Shown: positions 17,462-26,797 of the stretch, one piece after another
Numbering within the stretch: position 1 is the stretch's first letter
Layout of the letters: every line of letters starts with the position of its first letter
Source: Paenibacillus harenae DSM 16969
GTDB taxonomy: Bacteria; Bacillota; Bacilli; Paenibacillales; Paenibacillaceae
Assembly: GCF_000422465.1 (NCBI RefSeq)
Contig: NZ_AULV01000015.1
Span: 203,880-267,879, forward strand
DNA length: 64,000 nt
Direction of reading: 5' to 3'
The notes under the pieces: model-generated
What the model saw: the letters and a program-made list of their open reading frames with translations, nothing else
Database searches by the model: none
Told to the model about the DNA's origin: nothing
Translations under genes and position numbers: made by a program

Positions 17462-18132
17462 AACTTGACCCGGTAGCCAACGCCACGTATCGTTTCAATA
17501 AGGATCGGATGGCCGGGATCGATCTCAAGTTTCTCTCGAAGGTGGCGAATATGCACCATCAGTGTTTTGTCGCCTTCCATATAAGGTTCTCCCCAGACCG
17601 ATTCATACAGCCTCTTCTTGGTGAGAATGCGGTTGGCATTCTGGAACAGCTCCATGAAAATATGGTATTGTTTCCCGGTCAGGACGATATCGGTTCCCGT
17701 CTGGGAATTCATAATTCGGTTTGACTCTTTGTCGATTTGGATATGGCCCAATTGGATGCGATCCGTCGAGGCGTCTCCCTTGCGGCGTATTAATATTTTG
17801 ATGCGAGCACATAACTCATCTGGATGAAACGGTTTGGTCATATAGTCGTCAGCGAATGCCAGTCCTTGAAGCTTATCCTCGATGGACGTTCTGGCCGTCA
17901 GCATTAATATCGGCGTACTCGGATGCCTCTTCTTGATACGAAGACCGACCGAATAGCCATCCAATCCGGGTAGCATAACGTCAAGAATCACAAGATCAAC
18001 CCGTGGCAGGTCATCTGTAAGCTCATGCTCTGATTTTAGCCATTCAACAAGATAACCGTTCTGGGACAGATAATCCGTGAGCCAGGAACCAATCTCCAAG
18101 TCATCTTCAATGTACAGGATTTTTGGAGGCAT
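17458..18132 (-). CDS. OmpR-family response regulator
   Basis: DNA-binding response regulator, 224 residues. The receiver domain is residues 4-118 with acidic pair EDD, phospho-acceptor Asp in LVILDVMLPGLDG, Thr in LMLTAR and Lys in DDYMTKPF. It has a C-terminal winged helix (GKQYHIFMELFQNANRILTK, then HIRHLREKLEID and IETIRGVGYRV). The start ATG has GGAAGGAGAG upstream. It pairs with the overlapping sensor kinase. Confidence 0.95.
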   Translation of the reverse strand: MPPKILYIEDDLEIGSWLTDYLSQNGYLVEWLKSEHELTDDLPRVDLVILDVMLPGLDGYSVGLRIKKRHPSTPILMLTARTSIEDKLQGLAFADDYMTKPFHPDELCARIKILIRRKGDASTDRIQLGHIQIDKESNRIMNSQTGTDIVLTGKQYHIFMELFQNANRILTKKRLYESVWGEPYMEGDKTLMVHIRHLREKLEIDPGHPILIETIRGVGYRVKL

Positions 18133-18386
18133 ATTTCTCTCCTTCCGGTAATATCACAAAAGCTTTGTGGATGTCCGTTTCAATTTGTTGGCGAGAGTAA
18201 GGGTCAATCGCTTTAGCCTAATATGGCTTCCCTGTAAAATATTCGCTTTCCTACTGAAGGATCCTCCATTTCCTAATGTTGCTTTGCCGCAAGAATGATC
18301 ATGAATACCGCAGCTAATAAACTCTTGGTTGCTTGTCATTTCTTAACTTCGCCTACTGTGATTGGATTCGTGTGATCGCCTCTTTC

Positions 18387-18448
18387 AAAAAAAAAAAAAA
18401 AAATGAGGCCTTCCACTGTTCCGTGTTATCGGAAATGGTGGAGACCTC
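18387..18448 (-). terminator. Strong terminator after the glycosyltransferase gene
   Basis: Long hairpin on the minus strand (GAGGTCT...AGGCCTC, CCAC/GTGG, TTCCG/CGGAA) followed by 17 consecutive T. The interval 18133-18531 otherwise shows no convincing gene. Confidence 0.8.
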
Positions 18449-18531
18449 CGCATATCCGGTCGTCCTTTAAATTGTTGGTGCTGATGTGATCAGTATATAC
18501 TTATAATTCCGAGGTGTAAACTTAGTATTTA

Positions 18532-19740
18532 TCAGACTGAAGCGTGTCTCCATTGTAAAATCACTTCCGCCGCTTTGGAGGCTCCGCCCGCTTCGCGGAA
18601 GGATGTACCGATCGCCTCGGCCTGCTGCTTGAAGGAAGGAACGGCAAGCAGCGTTTCGGCCGTTTCGTGCAGAAGGACCGGAGAAAGTTCGCCGAGATCG
18701 AGCGCTAATCCCGCCCTCAGCTCGGATACTCTCCGGGCTACCATAGGCTGGTCCGCGGAGACCGGGATGACAGCAAGCGGCGTGCCGTAATAAAGCCCTT
18801 CGCTTGTACTGTTCATTCCCCCGTGGGTAAAGAATACGTCAGCATGCTGGAGTACTTCCAGTTGCGGCACATAGTTTTTCACGATGAAGTTATCAGGAAT
18901 GTATGAGAACTCACTCAAATTCGTATTTTTTCCGACCGACATGACGATGGTCGCGTCGAAGTCTCTGAACGCTTCAAAACACATATCATAGAAATGTTTC
19001 TGCTGATTAAATACCGTGCCCATGGAGATATAAACGACTTTCCGCCCTTTCAAATCCTCTACAGGAAACTCGGGAGCATCTTTACGCGGCGCAATGGAGG
19101 GGCCGACGAAATGATACGATCCGTCGAAGGACTCAGAATTCGGTTGGAAATGTGCCGAGGTGTAGACGACGGTCATGTCGACAGGGTGACAGAAGAAACC
19201 AGCCGGCTTCTTCAGGAAGCTTAAGTCAAGATCATGCTCCGATTTCATGAGCCCGATCCATTCTTCCATCTTGCGGGTTACTTCGGCATCCGGGGAAATC
19301 ATTTTTTTGATCGGGAATTCGAAATCGGGATGTAAGGCGAACGATGTGCACGAGGCGATTTTCGGCAGCCCTAGCTTTTCCGCGACCATCCAACCCGCCA
19401 GACACATGTGGTCATTGATCACATAATCGTACTTCTCATTTTGAACTTCAGGCAGGATCTTCAGGTACAGCTCATACGATTTCCGCAGCATGATTTCCAT
19501 GAACATGAAGATATTCATGTTCGGTCCTGGTCCCCCCGTGCCCACTCTCTTCATAAGTTCCTCTTCCACAAAATCTTCGTAAGTCCTTACCTCAGCTCCG
19601 ACTCCTTCCAATCGCTCTCTGAACTTTTCCACACAATAATAAGTGACTTCTTCACCTCTGCTCGTCAGCTCCTTCACCAGGCCTACCGTCGGATTCACAT
19701 GTCCCTCAGCGGGGAAGTTAATAAACAGTACTTTTCCCAT
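18532..19740 (-). CDS. Macrolide-family (GT1) glycosyltransferase
   Basis: Cytosolic UDP-sugar-dependent glycosyltransferase of about 402 residues, like Bacillus YjiC/YojK and macrolide glycosyltransferases. The N-terminal Rossmann fold begins KVLFINFPAEGHVNPTVGLV, with the conserved His in EGHVNP. The C-terminal donor site reads VPQLEVLQHADVFFTHGGMN (...STSEGLYYGTPLAVIPVSADQ continues the motif). The start is ATG at 19740 with GGAAGGGAG upstream. It is monocistronic with a strong terminator. Acceptors are probably small lipophilic compounds or xenobiotics (family knowledge). Confidence 0.9.
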   Translation of the reverse strand: MGKVLFINFPAEGHVNPTVGLVKELTSRGEEVTYYCVEKFRERLEGVGAEVRTYEDFVEEELMKRVGTGGPGPNMNIFMFMEIMLRKSYELYLKILPEVQNEKYDYVINDHMCLAGWMVAEKLGLPKIASCTSFALHPDFEFPIKKMISPDAEVTRKMEEWIGLMKSEHDLDLSFLKKPAGFFCHPVDMTVVYTSAHFQPNSESFDGSYHFVGPSIAPRKDAPEFPVEDLKGRKVVYISMGTVFNQQKHFYDMCFEAFRDFDATIVMSVGKNTNLSEFSYIPDNFIVKNYVPQLEVLQHADVFFTHGGMNSTSEGLYYGTPLAVIPVSADQPMVARRVSELRAGLALDLGELSPVLLHETAETLLAVPSFKQQAEAIGTSFREAGGASKAAEVILQWRHASV

Positions 19741-19998
19741 GGATATAATCACTCCCTTCCACTCTATGGTAATATAAGGAAGAGGGTAGAGTCAAAAACA
19801 GATCGTATACCGCTCGATGTGTTCCTGAATTTTCAGTTCACAAACAATAAAGGGGCCGTCACAAATTTATTCGAAAGAAGAAAACTAGCTGAAACTACGG
19901 GAGACAATCCCGTTAGATGATCGATATTGCTATGTCACTACATATTAGACGGAGAAATTCGGCTCCTTAAACCATGACGCTCTCATGAGCGGACTGGC

Positions 19999-21171
19999 TT
20001 AATCGTCGAATGCGAAGCCATCCAAACCTTGTCTCACTAAATCCTCGAACAATATTCGGGCAAGTTCCGCAGCCCCTGTGCGATTGGGATGCAAGGTGTC
20101 CCCAGGCATATAAAGCGCAAGCGTCGCCTCAGGCCCGATTGACGTGAAATAGGCCGAGCTTAAAACATTCAGGTCGACTAAGGGTACGTTTTCTTCCTGC
20201 GCCAAAGCCACAGTTGAGTGTCTGTACCACCTGTTAACGGAAGAGTGTACGCCTTGAGCATTAAAGTCGGTCGCTCTGCCTTGCGGCGTAGATAGAATAA
20301 CGGTGGCACCGGTAGCCTTTACTTGGCGCACCATATCGCGCATAATCTCCTTAAACTCGGCTTCGGTCGTGTTATTTTTCGGATTGGTATCGTTAATGCC
20401 TAACTGCAGGATAAAATAGTCGCCCGGCTTAATGTACTTCAGAATGGCTTCGAGTTGACCGTCACCTCTGAAGCCTCTTGCAATTTGTCCGCCTGAGGCC
20501 ATATTTCTCACCTGGAATGTTTTCGTATTTACATATGGAGGCAGCATTTGTCCCCATCCCGCCTGCGTACTGCTATCCAACGGATAATAATTACACACCG
20601 TCGAGTCTCCGCCTATATATATCGTGCGATTCGTAACCGGAACGTTCGACAGCTTCCTGATTTTCAAGGCGCTTAACGTAAATGCCGCCCCCGCTTTACC
20701 TTCGGTTACGAGCAGGTTTAGCTGCCCGTCTGTGACCGGAATTTGAAATTTGTCCGTTGCGGAGTTTCCCGTCATGTTGATGATTTGATAAACCCCTTCC
20801 GCCGCCACGCTCGATCTTGTCGTGTTACCCAGTACGACCTTAATCTCGTAAAGTCCGTTTGCAAGATCGATGTTAAACGTATTGGTGCTTTTCGTGCCGT
20901 AAGCAAGGAACTGGACAGCGTCGCTTGCCGCACCGATGCCGGAAGCTGAAACATTCCGCATGTTCCCCGGAGTATGGAAGCCATAACCTTTTTCCGCGCT
21001 GTAGCCGTCGGAAGCGCTCAGACCAATATAGCCGGACTCAACGCTGCCAGCGCCAAAATCGAATTTGAGCTCGTCATTTACCGCTTCCGCTTTCAAACTT
21101 GGCATGAATCCGATTAAAAGAGCGGCGAACAGGATCGCGCTTATCGGTTTCGTCCATCGGCCTTTATTCAC
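19999..21171 (-). CDS. Rhamnogalacturonan acetylesterase (SGNH hydrolase)
   Basis: Secreted esterase of about 390 residues. The start is GTG at 21171 with GGGAGGAA seven bases upstream; a signal peptide ends around SLKAEA. Residues about 30-190 form a beta-sandwich domain starting LKFDFGAG, as in YesT/RhgT-type enzymes. The SGNH domain follows: nucleophile Ser in IYIGGDSTVCNYYP, Gly in GWGQMLPPY, Asn in LQLGINDTNPKN, and catalytic Asp/His in MPGDTLHPNRTG. It removes acetyl groups from pectic rhamnogalacturonan (CE12-type). It lies beside the rhamnose import locus, which fits that role. Confidence 0.88.
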   Translation of the reverse strand: MNKGRWTKPISAILFAALLIGFMPSLKAEAVNDELKFDFGAGSVESGYIGLSASDGYSAEKGYGFHTPGNMRNVSASGIGAASDAVQFLAYGTKSTNTFNIDLANGLYEIKVVLGNTTRSSVAAEGVYQIINMTGNSATDKFQIPVTDGQLNLLVTEGKAGAAFTLSALKIRKLSNVPVTNRTIYIGGDSTVCNYYPLDSSTQAGWGQMLPPYVNTKTFQVRNMASGGQIARGFRGDGQLEAILKYIKPGDYFILQLGINDTNPKNNTTEAEFKEIMRDMVRQVKATGATVILSTPQGRATDFNAQGVHSSVNRWYRHSTVALAQEENVPLVDLNVLSSAYFTSIGPEATLALYMPGDTLHPNRTGAAELARILFEDLVRQGLDGFAFDD

Positions 21172-21395
21172 GATTAATTCCTCCCATTTCAAAATTCATG
21201 TGTCCATCCATCATTTATTATTTATCTCTTCCTCCTTTCAACGATATCGTCACAAATGGATGGCATAAGCGCCCACCTAATTCCACCTTATGCATTTTTG
21301 ATGCGGCATTAAATAGAAAAAACAGTGCTGAATGTTGAAAATTCCGACAGTTTACCATTTTTAAAACAAAATGCCTGTTTGCTGCTTCAACGAAA

Positions 21396-21416
21396 AACCA
21401 CCGGCAATAGGTGGTT
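21396..21416 (-). terminator. Second terminator of the rhamnose operon
   Basis: AACCACC/GGTGGTT hairpin with a seven-base loop and TTTTTCG on the minus strand. Confidence 0.6.
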
Positions 21417-21450
21417 CTTCTTTATTTCTTTGCTCATAGGCAACGACAAA

Positions 21451-21480
21451 GAGCCCCGCAGCCGGAAAGCTGCGGGACTC
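21451..21480 (-). terminator. Terminator after rhaM
   Basis: Twelve-pair stem GAGTCCCGCAGC/GCTGCGGGGCTC with six-base loop, 17 bases after the rhaM stop. The T tract is short (TTTG), but a second hairpin follows. Confidence 0.65.
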
Positions 21481-21497
21481 CTTGTTTTTAATTAGCA

Positions 21498-21818
21498 TTA
21501 CCGCAAATAAAAGATTTCACGCATCGGGCGGATAGGCTCTGCTTCAGCCATATCGAAAGAGACCTGCATCATTCCCGAAGTCAGCGCATTCCACCGGCCG
21601 CAAACCTCGCTCTGCGCGATATAAGCGAAGGCGCCTTCAACGTCGTCGCATTCGAAGCAGTAAAAGAACGTGGTTCCTTCCTGGAATATGGAATAATTGC
21701 GAATGCCCGCTTTACGGTGCTCCTCCAATACTTCCGGCCAAGGATCCGCATGCATCTGAACGTATTCCGCCAGGCACTCTTCCTTGACACGCCATGACCA
21801 CGCAAACTTGGTGCTCAA
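21498..21818 (-). CDS. rhaM: L-rhamnose mutarotase
   Basis: Small cytosolic enzyme (106 residues) interconverting alpha- and beta-L-rhamnose. It has the family's layout: VKEECLAEYVQMHADPWPEV with the conserved His and Trp-Pro, then GIRNYSIFQEG, VCGRWNAL, and the C-terminal EIFYL. The start is the TTG at 21818 with AGGAGG upstream; the frame is open further, but that part lies in the preceding gene. It is last in the importer operon, 25 bases after the binding-protein gene, and identifies the imported sugar as rhamnose or a close relative. Confidence 0.88.
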   Translation of the reverse strand: MSTKFAWSWRVKEECLAEYVQMHADPWPEVLEEHRKAGIRNYSIFQEGTTFFYCFECDDVEGAFAYIAQSEVCGRWNALTSGMMQVSFDMAEAEPIRPMREIFYLR

Positions 21819-21843
21819 AGCCTCTGTCCTCCTAGCCCGTGAA

Positions 21844-22920
21844 TTAATAAACCGATTTCCACTCCGCAATGTTGCTTGCGTCGAATTTGAACGGATCGCC
21901 CAGCATGATCTGCGTTCCGTCGCCATCCGCGATAATTTCCTTTTCACCCAGCGTTCCTGCCGTGAATTTCTCGCCGACCGCCCCGGTAATATCGCCTTTA
22001 ACCAGCGCTTCCGCCGTATAACCAGCCAGATAGCCGACATCAAGCGGGTTCCACAGATACATCCATTGGCAGATGCCGCTTTCAATATATTCGGCCATTT
22101 CGCTTGGAAGACCGAGACCGGTCAATTGCACTTTGCCTTTAAGACCTTTGTCCGTCAGTACTTTCCCCGCTGCCGCGATGCCCACCGTTGTCGGGGAGAT
22201 GATCGCTTTCAGGTTCGGGTACGATTTGAGCAGCGCTTCGGTTTCGGATACGCTCTTATCGCGCAGGTCGTCGCCGTAAGCCACTTTGACGAGCTTCACA
22301 TTCGCGTACTTCGGATCTTCCAGCTCTTTCTTCATCCATTCGATCCAGGTGTTCTGGTTCGTCGCTTGAGAGGTGGCGCTCAGAATCGCGATTTCCCCTT
22401 CGCCGCCGATCATATCGTAAGCACCTTGAATCAGCGTGCGCCCAATCCGCTCCGGATCCGCCTGGTTCACGTGCGTTGATCGGCTTTGAGCGTTAACCGC
22501 GGAGTCGAGCGATATTATTTTGATCCCGGCGTTCATCGCTTTTTTCAAAGCGGGCTGAAGCGCGTCCGGATCGTTGCCGACAACGGCAATCGAATCAACC
22601 TTCTGGGAAATCAGTTCTTCGACCATTTGAATTTGCGCTTCCGCGGTCGGTTGATCCGGCGCTTTCAGAATCGCCTCGTGGCCGTTTTCTTCAATCGCAT
22701 TTTTGAAGCCTTCCATTTCCTTCTCGCCGTACGGATTGCCCGTGCTTTTGAAAATAATGGCGAATTTCTTCTTGTCCGAGCTTGAGCCCGTATTCTCGGT
22801 TGCTGCCGGATTGCTGCTTCCGCCTTCGGAAGCCTTGTTCCCGCCGGTTCCTCCGCAGCCGGCCAGTATGGAGATGGACATAACCGCGGTTAGGCCTAAC
22901 GCAAGCATCTTCTTTTTCAT
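21844..22920 (-). CDS. rhaS: Rhamnose ABC transporter substrate-binding lipoprotein
   Basis: CUT2-type binding protein of about 358 residues. ATG at 22920 with GGGAGGAA upstream; lipobox ISILAGC near residue 20. The mature domain has the RbsB/RhaS pattern: FKSTGNPYGEKEMEGFKNAI, VVGNDPDALQPALKKAMNAG and LGLPSEMAEYIESGICQWMY. The last matches the ligand-pocket region of RhaS, where the protein reports 'W-P-D-GY' sites. Its gene lies between the permease and mutarotase genes. It should deliver rhamnose to the RhaPQ/RhaT complex. Confidence 0.85.
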   Translation of the reverse strand: MKKKMLALGLTAVMSISILAGCGGTGGNKASEGGSSNPAATENTGSSSDKKKFAIIFKSTGNPYGEKEMEGFKNAIEENGHEAILKAPDQPTAEAQIQMVEELISQKVDSIAVVGNDPDALQPALKKAMNAGIKIISLDSAVNAQSRSTHVNQADPERIGRTLIQGAYDMIGGEGEIAILSATSQATNQNTWIEWMKKELEDPKYANVKLVKVAYGDDLRDKSVSETEALLKSYPNLKAIISPTTVGIAAAGKVLTDKGLKGKVQLTGLGLPSEMAEYIESGICQWMYLWNPLDVGYLAGYTAEALVKGDITGAVGEKFTAGTLGEKEIIADGDGTQIMLGDPFKFDASNIAEWKSVY

Positions 22921-23031
22921 TTTCTTATTTCCTCCCTTTTTGTGTGAGAAAGAATGGTCTATATACAAGACAGCGATAAGGCTGTTTTGCACGGAATTCA
23001 GGACCGTATCCCTGCGATGCGGCAATGGGAA

Positions 23032-24021
23032 TCAGGCGTTTCGGCTGCTTGCCCGCTTCCGTTTCAAATTCGGAATCATCACGGCAAAGATTAGCAGCAA
23101 GCCGATAATAATGAGCAGCGTTTGGGCGGATACATTAATAAGACCTAAACCGTAGCGGAGATATCCGATCAGGAAGACGGCAAGTACGGCGCCGATCATT
23201 CTTCCTTTTCCTCCGGCTGTGCTCACTCCGCCGAGAACGGCCATCGCAATCACATCCAGCTCATAGCCTGTTGCGATATTTGGCCTTGTGCTGCCCATTC
23301 TTGAAGTCAGGAACAAAGCGGTTACGGCGGCCATCAAGCCTGCGAGCATGAAGATGATAATCTTGATTTTATCCACCTGCACGCCGGAGTACCGGCTTGC
23401 CGTCGGATTGCTGCCCATGGCATACACTCTTCTTCCGAACGTCGTCTTATGGAGAAGCAGACCGAACAAGACGGCGAATACCGCAAAGACGATTAATATA
23501 AACGGAATGTCTCCGACATAACCCCAACCCAAGTAGCTGAACCATTCCGGAAACTTCCCCGCGGCCTGATCCTCCAGAATGATATAGGCGATGCCGCGGT
23601 ATATGATCATGGTAGCGAGCGTCACGATAACGGACGAAAGCTCCTTGAACTTCACAATCAGAATGCCGTTGATCAATCCGCTCAGCAGACCGACCGCAAG
23701 GCAGATCGCCATAGCAAGCGGCATCGGGACGCCTTGACTGTACAGATCCGCCATGACAACCGAAGACAAGGCGACAATGGAGCCTACGGAAATATCGATA
23801 TCCGCCAAAATAATGACGAATACCATCGGCAGTACGATAAACGCCTTATCCAAAAAGCTCATCGTGGCATCGCGCAGGCTGTCGTAATTCCAGTAGTACT
23901 CCGACAGATTGATATTCATCACGGTGACGGCAATAAACAAAACGACCAGCATCCATTCCCATTGGAGGAAAAAGCCTTTAAGAGAGAAAGGTTTCTTGTT
24001 TGCAATCATTCTCGGTTCCAT
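23032..24021 (-). CDS. rhaQ: Rhamnose ABC transporter permease
   Basis: Membrane permease of the CUT2 (RbsC) family, 329 residues, 8-10 spans. Conserved are ADIDISVGSIVALSSVVMAD early, FGRRVYAMGSNPTASRYSGV in the middle, and MAVLGGVSTAGGKGRMIGAV late. It starts three bases after the stop of the other permease gene. The rhaQ/rhaP assignment follows gene order with the rhizobial rhaTPQ layout and is inferred. Confidence 0.83.
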   Translation of the reverse strand: MEPRMIANKKPFSLKGFFLQWEWMLVVLFIAVTVMNINLSEYYWNYDSLRDATMSFLDKAFIVLPMVFVIILADIDISVGSIVALSSVVMADLYSQGVPMPLAMAICLAVGLLSGLINGILIVKFKELSSVIVTLATMIIYRGIAYIILEDQAAGKFPEWFSYLGWGYVGDIPFILIVFAVFAVLFGLLLHKTTFGRRVYAMGSNPTASRYSGVQVDKIKIIIFMLAGLMAAVTALFLTSRMGSTRPNIATGYELDVIAMAVLGGVSTAGGKGRMIGAVLAVFLIGYLRYGLGLINVSAQTLLIIIGLLLIFAVMIPNLKRKRASSRNA

Positions 24022-24024
24022 CGC

Positions 24025-25074
24025 TTATATTTTCCTCCTCATCAGATTGTTCCGGTCGATTCCGCGCTTCACCACGGCATTGATGATGACGGCGACAAGA
24101 ATAATCGTCCCTTGAATCCACATTTGCCAGAACGGCGAGACATTGATCATCGGCAGCGCATTGTTCAGAATGCCAAGCAGCACGGTGCCCAGAATAATGC
24201 CGGATATCTTGCCCGATCCTCCGGCGATGCTGACGCCTCCGAGCACGCAGGCCGCAATGACGTTCAGCTCATAGCCCGCTGCGGTATCGCCTTGGGCGGA
24301 TGCGAATTTGGAAACCCACAATACGCCGGCCAGACCGGAAAGGCCGCCCATGATGCTGTATACGAGCCATAATATTTTCCCTGTTTTGATCCCGCTGATT
24401 TGAGCCGAATCGGGATTGCTCCCAACCGCGTAGATTTGTCTCCCTGTCCGGGTATGATTGACAAAGAAATACGCGGCGACATAAATGACGATGGCGATAA
24501 AAACCAGGTTATTGATGCCCAGAACGGAGCCCGTGGCGATTTGTTTGAAGCTGTCCGGCATTTGATGGGCGCTGACCCATTTCCCTCCGCTTGCCTGATA
24601 AGTTAATCCGCGAAACACGTTCATCATGCCGAGCGTAGCGATAATCGGCAGTATTCCCATCCTGGAGACGAGAAAGCCAAGCGCCATTCCGCATACAAGA
24701 CCGACCGCCACGCCCAGCAGCAGGGCTATCATAGGATTCAAATCCGGGTATTCATATACCGTTAAGGCCGCAATCATCCCCGACAAAGCCAAGGTTGCGC
24801 CGATCGACAGATCGATCCCGCGGGTGACGATAACGAGCATCATTCCGATCGTCAGTATACTTAAGATGGCCGTATTCGTCGCAATGTCATTGATGTTCTC
24901 CCATGACAGGAAGCTCGGATTGCGAAGCTGTACGCCTAAGGAAAGCAAGACGATAAACCCAAGCAGTCCCAGCTCTCTGAATTTTCCTATGTTTGCACTA
25001 AACGATTTTTTGGGAAATCCGGCATTATGCGGCGCAGGTTCCAAAGCAGCGTTCGCCAAGCCTCTCTCGTTCAT
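24025..25074 (-). CDS. rhaP: Rhamnose ABC transporter permease
   Basis: Second CUT2 permease, about 349 residues, with the same signature blocks (VTRGIDLSIGATLALSGMIA, GRQIYAVGSNPDSAQISGIK, ACVLGGVSIAGGSGKISGI). I take the ATG at 25074 with AAAGGTGG upstream; a GTG four codons earlier is possible. It follows the ATPase gene by 14 bases. Forms a heterodimeric channel with the neighbouring permease. Confidence 0.83.
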   Translation of the reverse strand: MNERGLANAALEPAPHNAGFPKKSFSANIGKFRELGLLGFIVLLSLGVQLRNPSFLSWENINDIATNTAILSILTIGMMLVIVTRGIDLSIGATLALSGMIAALTVYEYPDLNPMIALLLGVAVGLVCGMALGFLVSRMGILPIIATLGMMNVFRGLTYQASGGKWVSAHQMPDSFKQIATGSVLGINNLVFIAIVIYVAAYFFVNHTRTGRQIYAVGSNPDSAQISGIKTGKILWLVYSIMGGLSGLAGVLWVSKFASAQGDTAAGYELNVIAACVLGGVSIAGGSGKISGIILGTVLLGILNNALPMINVSPFWQMWIQGTIILVAVIINAVVKRGIDRNNLMRRKI

Positions 25075-25088
25075 ATCGTTGCCCACCT

Positions 25089-26603
25089 TTAAAGTTGTTC
25101 CGCCAGCGGCGCTTCATCGACCATGGATGCCTGAAGAATGGCCTCCTGCGTAATTTCGTCCCGCTCCAGCGTAGCCGCCACCCTGCCTTCCCGCATCACG
25201 GCAACCCGGTCGCACATCCCGATGATTTCCGGCATTTCGGAGGAGACCATAATAATACCGTAACCGCTGCAGGCGAGCTCGCTGATCATTTCATAAATCG
25301 CCGATTTCGCTCCCACATCCACGCCTTTGGTCGGTTCGTCGAGAATGAGAATGTCAAGATCGGCGGTCAACAGCTTGGCGAATACGACCTTTTGCTGGTT
25401 TCCGCCGGAAAGAGAACTTACCAGATCGAATATGCTGCCTGCTTTTACATTCACTTTCTCCGCCAGCCGCTTGGTCGTTTCCGCTTCTGCCGCCGGATTC
25501 AGCATTCCTCTTTTGGACCATTTCCGCAAAGAAGGAAGCGTAATATTACGGCCGATCCCCCACTGCAGCACGAGGCCTTGCTTTTGCCGGTCTTCCGGCA
25601 AATATCCAATGCCATGCTTCATCGCGTCGAGCGGGCTCTTCACGCGCAATACTTTCCCTTTAAGCAGCACTCTGCCTTTATCGTAAGCCGAAATGCCGAA
25701 CAAAGCTTGGCATACCTCCGTGCGGCCGGCTCCGACCAATCCGGTCAGCCCCATAATTTCGCCGCGCCGGAGCGTGAAGGTGACATCCGCGAAATATCCC
25801 GTTTGCCCGAGCCCCTCCACCGCCAGCAGCTCTTCGCCGACAACCGATTCCTTCTTCGGGAACAGCTGCGTAATTTCGCGTCCGACCATCGCTACGATCA
25901 GGTCAGGGTTCGCTATTTCATCCACATCCCATGTGCCGATATATTTGGAATCTCTGAACACCGTCACCTTGCTTGCCAGTCGGTACATGTCCTCGAAACG
26001 GTGCGATATAAAAATAACGGATTTCCCTTGCTCCCTCAGCTTATCGACAATCCGGTACAATTCTTCGCTTTCGTTTTTGGTCAACGCGGCCGTCGGCTCA
26101 TCCATAATGATAATTTTCGCATCAAGAGAAAGCGCTTTCGCGATTTCGACGATTTGCTGCTCCGCTACGCTAAGCGCGCCCATTTGCGTCTTTGGACTGA
26201 AGGAAGCGCCGAGCTCCCGCAAGAGGCTTCCGGCTTCCGCGTGCATGTTGTTCCACAGGATCCGTTTCGTTAAGCGCCCGATTTTCTCATGACCCATAAA
26301 AATATTTTCCGTAACGCTAAGATCCGGATAGCAGGTAACATGCTGATAAATAGCGGCGATCCCCGCTTTCTTCGATTCATTCGGGGTTTTGAACTCCACC
26401 TTCCGGCCATCGAGATATATTTCACCCTCATCAGGCTGGTAGACACCGGTGATGACCTTGATAAAGGTCGATTTTCCCGCGCCGTTCTCGCCCATGAGCG
26501 CGTGAACCTCTCCCGGTTTCAGCTTGAAGTACACATTGTCGAGCGCTTTAACGCCCGGGAATATTTTGGTGATGCCGTTAAGTTCAAGAACAAATTCGGC
26601 CAT
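25089..26603 (-). CDS. rhaT: Rhamnose ABC transporter ATP-binding protein (two ATPase domains)
   Basis: CUT2 ATPase of 504 residues, two nucleotide-binding domains in tandem. N-half: Walker A GENGAGKST (about 39-47), signature LSVAEQQ, Walker B IIIMDEPTAAL. C-half: degenerate Walker A GLVGAGRTE, signature LSGGNQQK, Walker B ILILDEPTKG. The divergence of the second Walker A is normal for RbsA-type proteins. First gene of the importer operon; a terminator 127 bases upstream separates it from the regulator genes, so it has its own promoter, presumably activated by the AraC-type regulator. Confidence 0.88.
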   Translation of the reverse strand: MAEFVLELNGITKIFPGVKALDNVYFKLKPGEVHALMGENGAGKSTFIKVITGVYQPDEGEIYLDGRKVEFKTPNESKKAGIAAIYQHVTCYPDLSVTENIFMGHEKIGRLTKRILWNNMHAEAGSLLRELGASFSPKTQMGALSVAEQQIVEIAKALSLDAKIIIMDEPTAALTKNESEELYRIVDKLREQGKSVIFISHRFEDMYRLASKVTVFRDSKYIGTWDVDEIANPDLIVAMVGREITQLFPKKESVVGEELLAVEGLGQTGYFADVTFTLRRGEIMGLTGLVGAGRTEVCQALFGISAYDKGRVLLKGKVLRVKSPLDAMKHGIGYLPEDRQKQGLVLQWGIGRNITLPSLRKWSKRGMLNPAAEAETTKRLAEKVNVKAGSIFDLVSSLSGGNQQKVVFAKLLTADLDILILDEPTKGVDVGAKSAIYEMISELACSGYGIIMVSSEMPEIIGMCDRVAVMREGRVAATLERDEITQEAILQASMVDEAPLAEQL

Positions 26604-26729
26604 CGCAGTTCCCCCCTCACCACTTGATTATCTCTTTCTTATCGTTCTATCATAATCGTCTTCCGGCTTCGGCAGTAGGAGACATCTTTCGGGTAGGGGG
26701 GAGAATATTCCGTTTCTGCCGCGCGCAGC

Positions 26730-26760
26730 AAAAAAAAGAGCAGGCGAATGGCCTGTCTCT
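26730..26760 (-). terminator. Terminator after the rhamnose-locus response regulator
   Basis: AGAGACAGGC/GCCTGCTCT stem with CATTC loop and a run of eight T on the minus strand, 38 bases after the regulator stop. Confidence 0.8.
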
Positions 26761-26797
26761 TGAGCGCGTTTCCTATATTCCCCCATATGTGCAAGCT

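Noticed and set aside
18154..18339. 61-codon minus-strand frame upstream of the response regulator
   Set aside because: Random-looking composition, no ribosome site or family.
21498..22085. 195-codon frame containing rhaM
   Set aside because: The first 90 codons lie inside the binding-protein gene in another frame; the ribosome site and family alignment place the start at 21818.
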